From positions 1 through 49,595 of the forward strand of contig JARHVB010000046.1 in assembly GCA_029222685.1 (NCBI GenBank): 49,595 nt of DNA. Reading direction: 5' to 3'. The position numbers and the translations under genes are program-made. Source of the DNA: Terripilifer ovatus. Its GTDB lineage: Bacteria > Pseudomonadota > Alphaproteobacteria > Rhizobiales > Beijerinckiaceae. The notes below the pieces were generated by a model. The model did no database searches, was not told the DNA's origin, and saw only the letters and a program-made list of their open reading frames with translations. Shown here piece by piece: positions 43,707-49,595 of this stretch. How positions within the stretch are numbered: position 1 is the stretch's first letter; every line of letters begins with the position of its first letter.

Positions 43707-44822
43707 CTACCTCACCGTCTCATAAACCCCCGGCACGCCCCTGGGCGACAGCACGAACTGGCCGACGCTGATCACGCGCGAGCGGAAGCCGCCGGCGCAG
43801 CACAGCAGATAATACTCCCACATGCGGCAGAAGCGCTCGCCGTATTTCTGCGCCAGCGGCGCGCGATTGCTCTGGAACTTGTCGTTCCAGGCCATCAAGG
43901 TCTTGTCGTAATAGGCGCCGAAATTGTGCACGTCCTCGACGACGAAGAGACCATGCACGGCGCTCGTCACCTGGCCGACGGTCGGCAGCACGCCGTTGGG
44001 AAAAATATACTTGTCGAGCCACGGATCGATCTTGGGATCGGGCTCGTTGCCCCAGATCGTGTGCAGGCAGAACAGGCCGTCTTCCTTGATCAGCCGCCGC
44101 GCCGTCTCGAAATAGGTGCGGTAGTTCTTGTCGCCCACATGTTCGAACATGCCCATCGACACCAGATGATCATAGGGTCCGCCCGTGGCATTGCGATAGT
44201 CCATCAGGGTCGACTTCACCGGCAGATTGGCGTAACGGCCCATCGCATAGGCCACCTGTTCCTTCGAGACGGTGACGCCTTCGCAGCGCGCACCGTATTT
44301 CTCGGCGGCAAAGCCCATGAACGCACCCCAGCCGCAGCCGATATCGAAAACGGTCTGGCCCGGCTTCAAGCCGATCTTGCGGCAGATGAGATCGAGCTTG
44401 GCATCCTGGCAGGCGTCGAGATCAGTAGCCTCTTTCCAGTAGCCGCAACTGCCGGTGAGGCGCTTGTCGAACGTCGCTTCGAAAATCTCCACCGGCAGGT
44501 CGTAATGCACATCGGCGGCGATGAAGGAGCGCTTCATGTTCTGCCGGTTCTGCAGTTTCGACACCAGCACCAGCCAGGCGGTCTTGAAGTTGAAAGGCGC
44601 CTTGCTCGACAAGTGCGCACCGACGACCTTGTTGAAGAACTCATCGAGCTGCGGGCTACGCCACCAGCCGTCCATGAAGGATTCGCCCATCCCGAGCGAG
44701 CCTTGCGCCACCGCACGCGTATAGAACCGCTCGTCGACAACCTCGATGTCCCACGGATTCTTGCCGTTGACTTCGACACCGCACATAGCAAGCAGATCCC
44801 TGACGGTCTTCTCCGCACCCAT
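43707..44822 (-). CDS. cfa: Cyclopropane-fatty-acyl-phospholipid synthase
   Basis: The 371-residue enzyme uses S-adenosylmethionine to methylenate cis double bonds of membrane phospholipids. It has the SAM motif VFDIGCGWGAFMGFA (about 158-172), SCGYWKEATDLDACQDAKLD (125-144), and SMGMFEHVGDKNY and HTIWGNEPDPKIDPWLDKYIFPNG further on, all typical of Cfa. GAGGGGAG stands about 8 bases before the ATG at 44822, so the in-frame ATG at 44867 is rejected. In this group cfa helps adapt membranes to acid or stationary phase. Length is close to E. coli Cfa (382). Confidence 0.95.
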   Translation of the reverse strand: MGAEKTVRDLLAMCGVEVNGKNPWDIEVVDERFYTRAVAQGSLGMGESFMDGWWRSPQLDEFFNKVVGAHLSSKAPFNFKTAWLVLVSKLQNRQNMKRSFIAADVHYDLPVEIFEATFDKRLTGSCGYWKEATDLDACQDAKLDLICRKIGLKPGQTVFDIGCGWGAFMGFAAEKYGARCEGVTVSKEQVAYAMGRYANLPVKSTLMDYRNATGGPYDHLVSMGMFEHVGDKNYRTYFETARRLIKEDGLFCLHTIWGNEPDPKIDPWLDKYIFPNGVLPTVGQVTSAVHGLFVVEDVHNFGAYYDKTLMAWNDKFQSNRAPLAQKYGERFCRMWEYYLLCCAGGFRSRVISVGQFVLSPRGVPGVYETVR

Positions 44823-44926
44823 TCCGGAACTCCCCTCTTCCCGCGAGGTGAGTCGCGAGGCGATCAAGGGAGCCAGATTAAGGAAAGACCGGCAGGAATC
44901 GCAAGTGTCGGGTCGTTATGGGTTCG

Positions 44927-46660
44927 CTACCGCACGGTCGGGCCGCCCAGCGGCTGAACGGGCGCATTCGGCACGGTCTCGAAGGCGACCGCGCGATCCG
45001 CCGGCCATTTCATCCGATAGGCAAGCTTGATCTCCTTCGAAGCGCCTGGCGTGAGATCGAACGTCCAGCCCATGACGCCGCGCTTGTCCTCGACGATCTT
45101 GTCGGTCGGCGGCGTCGTGGCCGGCAATTGCTCGATGACGATGGCGGAATTCTCCGAAATCGGAATCTGGTCGATAATGCTGACCTTCACCGGGAAGTCA
45201 TGCAGGTTCTTGACCACGGTCCTGAACTCGCGCGTCTCCGTCTTGGTGGAGCCAAGCCACGTCGGCTCGTTCTCCTTGCGGCGGACAGGCACGCGCGTGA
45301 TCTTCACCTTGTCGTCGGCGCCGAAGCCGAGACGCGCCGTCTCACCCTGGGTGATCAGGTTGATCTGGCCGCGGCCGACATAGATGCCGTCACGCTGGAT
45401 GGAAATTTCTCCCGGCAGCAAGGGCGCTTCATCATTGTTGACGAACGACACGTCGAGATAGGCCGTCTGATCGAACGCCGGCGTGGCGCGAATCAGGACA
45501 TCCGCATCGACGGATTTGCTGCCGATGCGCAAGGAGCGCTGCGCGCCATCGCCCTGAATGTCGATGCGGCCGGGGATCCGGAACGCCGCTTCGAAGGCGC
45601 TCGCCTCGATGCTGGCCTGGGTTTCCTCGGCAGCGACCTTTCTGCGTTCCGCACTCGCCACGTCTGCGCTGAATTGCTGCGGCTCGGCCGGCACCGGCGC
45701 AGCCGCGATGCCGCCTCTGGCAGCCGACATCGGTGCATTGCGCATCACGATGGCAGGCGGCTCCCAGAAGGCCAGCCGCTGCGTTTGCATGTCGGGCGCC
45801 TTGATGCCGCGATTGACCCGCACGGTCGAAACCGAAAGCGACACATCTTTCCAGTCTTCGCCGGTGCGTTGCGACACCTGCGCCCGGCGCACCAGTTCCA
45901 GCGCCGCCTTGCCGCCCTTCGCATCCGTCGCGAGCTTGGCATCATAGATCGGACGCCAGCTCGCGCCGGCAATGCGATAGGTGAGAACAAGCCGGCCCCT
46001 GAGCGCGCTCGCGGCTTCGACTTCCACTGTTACTTCACGCAAGGGCCGCGTGCGTGCATCGTTCGGCCGGTTGGAGCCTTCGAGCGCCTTGATCTTCTCG
46101 TCGAGCTCGCGCAAATCGACTCTCGCCTGGCGGATGTCTTCATTGACCTTGCCGATGGCGGTTCCCACCGCGTCCCAGGCCGTGGACCATTTCTCGATGT
46201 CGAGCGGGCTCGCATCCGCACCGAGCTTTTCCGGCGAGGCCTGCGCATAGCGCTCGATCATCTTGCGCTTGGCGTCCAGCGTTTCGATGCGCGTCTGCTG
46301 CACGTCGCGGTCGGCGCGCAGGCGGCGAAGCTGTTCGACGACGCCGGTATCGACCTGCGGATTTTCCGCCGGCGCGACCCGCGCCTCGACCGATCCGATC
46401 TGCAGCTTGCCGTCGGCCTCGCCTTCGACCCGCAGCGACGCCGGATCGATGTTCATCGGTAGTCCACGAAACACTAGCGCATGCGCGCCCGCAGGCAGGT
46501 CCACTTCAGCGACCCGCGAAACGCTGGCGGCATCGGGATAGACGATGACCGAATCGATTTTCGACTTGGTGTCATAGGATGCGGCAAGCGCCGGCGCGGC
46601 GGCGAGCAGGGCCGGCAGCGATACGCACATGAGCGCACACGAGAGCGGGTTCGACAACAT
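44927..46660 (-). CDS. MuiA-family protein (DUF4139/DUF4140)
   Basis: The 577-residue protein has a signal peptide ending PALAAS (about residue 27), an N-terminal DUF4140 part (SKIDSVIVYPDAASVSRVAEVDLPAGAHALVFRGLP), a helical/coiled-coil middle (about 95-210) and a C-terminal DUF4139 domain (about 220-575) with SWRPIYDAKL and RTGEDWKDVSLSVSTVRVNRG. The family is called 'mucoidy inhibitor' from early work, but its mechanism is unknown. GGGAGA precedes the ATG at 46660. It lies next to cfa in the same direction, about 100 bases apart. An envelope role is inferred from the signal. Confidence 0.87.
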   Translation of the reverse strand: MLSNPLSCALMCVSLPALLAAAPALAASYDTKSKIDSVIVYPDAASVSRVAEVDLPAGAHALVFRGLPMNIDPASLRVEGEADGKLQIGSVEARVAPAENPQVDTGVVEQLRRLRADRDVQQTRIETLDAKRKMIERYAQASPEKLGADASPLDIEKWSTAWDAVGTAIGKVNEDIRQARVDLRELDEKIKALEGSNRPNDARTRPLREVTVEVEAASALRGRLVLTYRIAGASWRPIYDAKLATDAKGGKAALELVRRAQVSQRTGEDWKDVSLSVSTVRVNRGIKAPDMQTQRLAFWEPPAIVMRNAPMSAARGGIAAAPVPAEPQQFSADVASAERRKVAAEETQASIEASAFEAAFRIPGRIDIQGDGAQRSLRIGSKSVDADVLIRATPAFDQTAYLDVSFVNNDEAPLLPGEISIQRDGIYVGRGQINLITQGETARLGFGADDKVKITRVPVRRKENEPTWLGSTKTETREFRTVVKNLHDFPVKVSIIDQIPISENSAIVIEQLPATTPPTDKIVEDKRGVMGWTFDLTPGASKEIKLAYRMKWPADRAVAFETVPNAPVQPLGGPTVR

Positions 46661-46781
46661 CTGGTTCTCCCAATGAGTAAGGTTCACGAGGCGGGACCAC
46701 CTATCCCCAGACTGGCGGCGTGCGGATACCGACGGACAATTACGTTGAATTCACGGCGCGGAAACGACGCGAAAATGTTGG

Positions 46782-46820
46782 CCCTCATCCGACCCTCGCA
46801 TCGCGAGGGTCGGATGAGGG
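46782..46820 (-). terminator. Long hairpin after ybgC
   Basis: An 18-bp perfect stem (arms 46782-46799 and 46803-46820) with a 3-nt loop begins CCCTCATCCGACCCTCGC. It lies 20 bases past the ybgC stop, as a terminator would, but no strong T-run follows on the minus strand. The arm sequence is shared with part of the double hairpin at 18400. Confidence 0.6.
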
Positions 46821-46840
46821 TGTTGCAACAGATAAGAATC

Positions 46841-47254
46841 TTAGGCCTTGCCAAGCTTCTGCCGGACCCATAACGGCAGCCGCGCAGCGCGGCCATTGAT
46901 CACGCAGGCGACACGCACCTCCGCGCGCGCCAGCACATCATCGCCGCGCAAGACACGCTGTTCAAGGTCAATCGCCGCGCCGCGAATCTCTTTGGCCACC
47001 GTTTCCACCTGCACAAGGTCATCCATCCGTGCCGGGCGCAGAAACTCGATCGTCATGCGGCTGACGACAAAGCCGAACGGCTGGCCATGTTCGCCCGCAT
47101 GCACGGCCTGCTGATGGATGCCGGCCTGCCGCAGATATTCAGTGCGGCCGCGCTCCATGAAGCGCAGATAGTTGGCGTGATAGACGGAGCCGGAAAAATC
47201 CGTGTCCTCGTAATAAACCCGGACCGGGAACAGATGCGGCGCGTTTTCGCTCAT
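46841..47254 (-). CDS. ybgC: Tol-Pal-associated acyl-CoA thioesterase YbgC
   Basis: The 137-residue hotdog-fold thioesterase starts VRVYYEDTDFSGSVYHANYLRFMERGR, with the catalytic Asp19 and His26 of the family. YbgC hydrolyses acyl-CoA or acyl-ACP and is normally the first gene of the tol-pal operon. Here it lies 4 bases after a metallophosphoesterase gene, and its downstream neighbour is a hairpin followed by the MuiA gene instead of tolQ. The protein appears complete and functional. This orphaned position is the main oddity. Confidence 0.93.
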   Translation of the reverse strand: MSENAPHLFPVRVYYEDTDFSGSVYHANYLRFMERGRTEYLRQAGIHQQAVHAGEHGQPFGFVVSRMTIEFLRPARMDDLVQVETVAKEIRGAAIDLEQRVLRGDDVLARAEVRVACVINGRAARLPLWVRQKLGKA

Positions 47255-47257
47255 GGT

Positions 47258-48169
47258 TCAGGCTATCGCGGCCTGGCCCAGTTCGACAACGACGAGTTCC
47301 GGCGGCGAACCGATGCGAACCGGAAAGATCGAACAGCCGAGGCCGCCCGAGACGATGAGATCGCGCCCGCCCTCGTTGATATGGCCATAGAGAAACCGCT
47401 GGCCGTAACGCGACGGCACCGACAGGGCGCGCCCGAAAATGCGGACCTGTCCGCCGTGAGTATGACCCGACAAGGTCAGCGACACCCGGTCGGGCACTTT
47501 CACGAAAATATCCGGCTCATGCGCCATCAGGATCACCGGCGCATCGTCGGTGATCTTCGCCAAAGTGCCGGGCAGATCGTCGATGCCGCGTTGATGATGC
47601 CCCCAGCCGCGGTGCGGAATGAAAGCGATCTGGTCGCCCAGGCCCGCCAGCCAGAACGGATGCCCGTCCTTCTGCAGACGGATGGCGTCGTTCTGGTAGA
47701 CTTTGATGCCGACATGCTCCAGCGCAGCGCCAACGCGTGTCGGTCCGGCGCCACGCACCATGGCGTTGGGGTCCTGCCACCAGTCGTGATTGCCGAGGAT
47801 CGCGTGCACGCCGAGCGGTGCCTTCAGCGCCTTCAGCGCGTTGGCCCAGTCCTGCACCGGCAATGGCACCTGCCACTTGTGGCCGGCGACGAAATCGCCG
47901 ATCAGCAGAATGCAATCGGCATCGAGTTCATTGGTCTTCTCGACGATGCCGGCCACTCTCTCGGCGGTCATCCACGGCGAGCAGGCGTGAATATCGGCGA
48001 CGACGGCCAGTTTGAGATGCAAGCCCGGCGGCCAGCCGCGCGGCGTCAGGCCATAGCGCGTCACCTGCATGCGGAAGAACGGCTCGATGACGATGCCGTA
48101 AGCGGAGGTCGCCGCGCCTGCCGCCATGAGACCGGACAGAAGACGCAGAAACGTGCGGCGGGTGATCAT
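47258..48169 (-). CDS. Metallophosphoesterase (YaeI-like) with Tat-type N-terminus
   Basis: The 303-residue protein starts MITRRTFLRLLSGLMAAGAA, a twin-arginine signal or anchor. It has a calcineurin-like active site: VVADIHACSPWM (Asp59, His61), GDFVAGH (Asp92), LGNHDWW (Asn127, His128), HEPDIF and SGHTHGGQ near the end. Relatives include YaeI/phosphodiesterases that cut phosphodiester or lipid phosphate bonds at the membrane's outer face. It lies 4 bases from ybgC and about 70 from ruvB in the same direction. The substrate is unknown. Confidence 0.88.
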   Translation of the reverse strand: MITRRTFLRLLSGLMAAGAATSAYGIVIEPFFRMQVTRYGLTPRGWPPGLHLKLAVVADIHACSPWMTAERVAGIVEKTNELDADCILLIGDFVAGHKWQVPLPVQDWANALKALKAPLGVHAILGNHDWWQDPNAMVRGAGPTRVGAALEHVGIKVYQNDAIRLQKDGHPFWLAGLGDQIAFIPHRGWGHHQRGIDDLPGTLAKITDDAPVILMAHEPDIFVKVPDRVSLTLSGHTHGGQVRIFGRALSVPSRYGQRFLYGHINEGGRDLIVSGGLGCSIFPVRIGSPPELVVVELGQAAIA

Positions 48170-48238
48170 GAAGAGTTAGCTCGGATGCGCGGAATTTCGA
48201 CCATGGCAGGCAAGGTGCAAAGACAACCTTAATCGAAT

Positions 48239-49282
48239 TCAGTCTTCTTCATCGCCAAACAGGCCGAATTGCGGCGTCTCGCGCCTCGGCTCCGCCATTC
48301 CGAGATGCTTGAACGCATTCGTGGTTAACAGACGTCCGCGCGGCGTGCGCTGCAGGAAGCCCTGCTGCAGCAGATAAGGCTCGATAATGTCCTCGATGGC
48401 GTCGCGCGGCTCCGACAGGGCCGCCGCGATGGTCTCGATGCCGACCGGGCCGCCGCCGAAATTCTCCGCGATCAGGGTCAGATAACGCCGGTCCATCTGG
48501 TCGAGGCCGATGGCATCGACGTCCAGAAGCCCGAGCGCCCGGTCGGCGACGCGCCGCGTCACCGAAGGCTCCTTGTCGACGATGGCGAAATCGCGCACCC
48601 GGCGCAGCAGCCGGCCGGCTATGCGTGGGGTCCCACGCGCCCGTCTTGCGATCTCGTTCGCCCCGTCCTCGCTCATGGCGATGCCGAGCACCCGCGCCCC
48701 GCGCGCCACAATGCTTTCGAGTTCGGGCACCGTGTAGAAATTCAGCCGGATCGGAATGCCGAAGCGGTCGCGCAACGGCGTCGTCAGCAGGCCGGCCCGG
48801 GTCGTCGCGCCGACCAGCGTGAACTTCGACAGGTCGATCTTGACCGAACGCGCCGCCGGCCCCTCGCCAATGATGAGATCGAGCTGGAAATCCTCCATCG
48901 CCGGATAGAGGATTTCCTCCACCGCCGGGCTGAGCCGGTGGATTTCGTCGATGAACAGCACGTCGCGTTCTTCGAGATTGGTGAGCTGCGCGGCGAGATC
49001 CCCTGCCTTGGCGATGACCGGCCCCGAGGTGGAGCGGAAATTGACGCCGAGCTCACGCGCCAGGATCTGCGCCAGCGTCGTTTTGCCGAGGCCCGGCGGG
49101 CCGACGAACAGCACATGGTCGAGCGCCTCGCCGCGCGCCTTCGCCGCCTCGATGAAGACGCGCAGGTTCTTGCGCGCCGCTTCCTGGCCGGTGAAATCGT
49201 CGAGCGACAGCGGCCGGATCGAGGCATCCGTGTCGTCGTCGCGTTTCTCCGGAGTTACAAGGCGCCGGGGTGGATTGGTCAT
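48239..49282 (-). CDS. ruvB: Holliday junction branch-migration ATPase RuvB
   Basis: The 347-residue AAA+ motor drives Holliday junction migration with RuvA. It has the N-terminal RPLSLDDFTGQEAARKNL, Walker A GPPGLGKT (61-68), Walker B VLFIDEIHRL, sensor I GATTRAG and sensor II with the C-terminal winged-helix domain (GGGPVGIETIAAAL, LQRTPRGR). ATG at 49282 forms an ATGA overlap with the stop of the upstream small membrane gene, so the two are coupled; an in-frame ATG at 49348 would overlap much more. The C-terminal tail after GLFGDEED is acidic, as in relatives. ruvA and ruvC should lie just outside the window. Confidence 0.97.
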   Translation of the reverse strand: MTNPPRRLVTPEKRDDDTDASIRPLSLDDFTGQEAARKNLRVFIEAAKARGEALDHVLFVGPPGLGKTTLAQILARELGVNFRSTSGPVIAKAGDLAAQLTNLEERDVLFIDEIHRLSPAVEEILYPAMEDFQLDLIIGEGPAARSVKIDLSKFTLVGATTRAGLLTTPLRDRFGIPIRLNFYTVPELESIVARGARVLGIAMSEDGANEIARRARGTPRIAGRLLRRVRDFAIVDKEPSVTRRVADRALGLLDVDAIGLDQMDRRYLTLIAENFGGGPVGIETIAAALSEPRDAIEDIIEPYLLQQGFLQRTPRGRLLTTNAFKHLGMAEPRRETPQFGLFGDEED

Positions 49283-49569
49283 TGTGGCTCGATTCGCCCG
49301 CCGATGAAGTTGCGGACGATATACCAGCATACCAGGGTCGCCGCGCAACAGGTCGCCATCACCACCGGCAGGGGCGAGGGACCGAGCTCGTCGACCTCGA
49401 TCTGGCCGAACCAGCCCATGATGCCGCCGATGCCCAGTCCGATGGCTGCCGAAACGGGCCAGACGAGCCGGCCCCGCAAAGCCTGCCAGAGCCCACGACT
49501 GTCCGGTTCATTTTTCTTGAATAAGTGCACGGTGTTGATTCTATTGATCCAGAGGGTTTGGCGACTCAT
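49279..49569 (-). CDS. Small two-span membrane protein upstream of ruvB
   Basis: The 96-residue protein has two hydrophobic segments (about 36-54 and 67-86: WPVSAAIGLGIGGIMGWFG and VVMATCCAATLVCWYIVRNF) and short charged ends. I do not recognise a family. It overlaps the ruvB start by 4 bases (ATGA), so the two are translated together. The ATG at 49569 is the first in frame and lacks a strong ribosome site; an upstream start beyond the window is not excluded, though only 26 bases remain. Confidence 0.65.
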   Translation of the reverse strand: MSRQTLWINRINTVHLFKKNEPDSRGLWQALRGRLVWPVSAAIGLGIGGIMGWFGQIEVDELGPSPLPVVMATCCAATLVCWYIVRNFIGGRIEPQ

Positions 49570-49595
49570 CCGGACACGAAAAGGATCGACACCGT

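Overview
The window is GC-rich chromosomal DNA from an alphaproteobacterium, most probably order Hyphomicrobiales (Rhizobiales). The basis is the family mix: Omp25/Opa-type beta-barrel porins, an alphaproteobacterial-type SerC next to SerA, Bug/TctC binding proteins, a ruvB-ybgC ... pal-cpoB-tilS-ftsH ... glmM backbone, and dispersed palindromic repeats of the kind common in that order. I cannot name the genus from sequence alone. No rRNA, tRNA, CRISPR array, phage gene or transposase gene was seen.

Layout. 0-6 kb: mutT and a lipoprotein gene, a prephenate/arogenate dehydrogenase, two outer-membrane beta-barrel genes (one with a textbook CtrA-type box upstream) and glmM. 6-8.5 kb: arsC, a frameshifted remnant of an acyl-CoA synthetase, a DsbA-like isomerase, a triple-nested repeat stack with a probable MITE, a small conserved-looking gene and a Zur-box-like palindrome. 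8.5-12 kb: two tail-to-tail GH13 enzymes, bracketed by direct repeats of the ftsH 3' end. 12-17 kb: ftsH, tilS, cpoB, pal. 17-33 kb: an accessory/catabolic region with a Bug binding protein, two orphan NMT1-type binding proteins, an FTR1-type iron permease with an Irr-like box, a 2-hydroxyacid dehydrogenase, two sister GMC oxidoreductases, an adenosine/adenine deaminase, a 2OG-Fe(II) oxygenase, a LacI regulator with a good candidate operator, a TRAP transporter (dctPQM), a DUF3237 protein and a DUF1328 protein. 33-37 kb: a secreted alkaline-phosphatase-superfamily enzyme, a VOC protein, and a divergent Crp-like regulator/His-rich periplasmic protein pair with less GC-rich codon use. 37-40 kb: serC (with a structured leader) and serA. 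40-47 kb: two EamA exporters, a Tat-type Bug binding protein, cyclopropane-fatty-acid synthase and a MuiA/DUF4139 protein. 47-49.6 kb: ybgC, a metallophosphoesterase, ruvB and a small membrane protein.

How it fits together. Read along the minus strand, ruvB, ybgC, pal, cpoB, tilS, ftsH and glmM keep their usual alphaproteobacterial order. The block has been opened twice: about 30 kb lies between ybgC and pal, where tolQ-tolR-tolA-tolB would be expected and are absent, and about 6 kb lies between ftsH and glmM. The 20.7-33 kb block looks like a LacI-controlled uptake and oxidation locus for a small hydroxylated or nitrogenous compound, but its substrate cannot be read from sequence. Palindromic repeats sit preferentially at convergent gene ends and in two cases supply the stop codon of the neighbouring gene.
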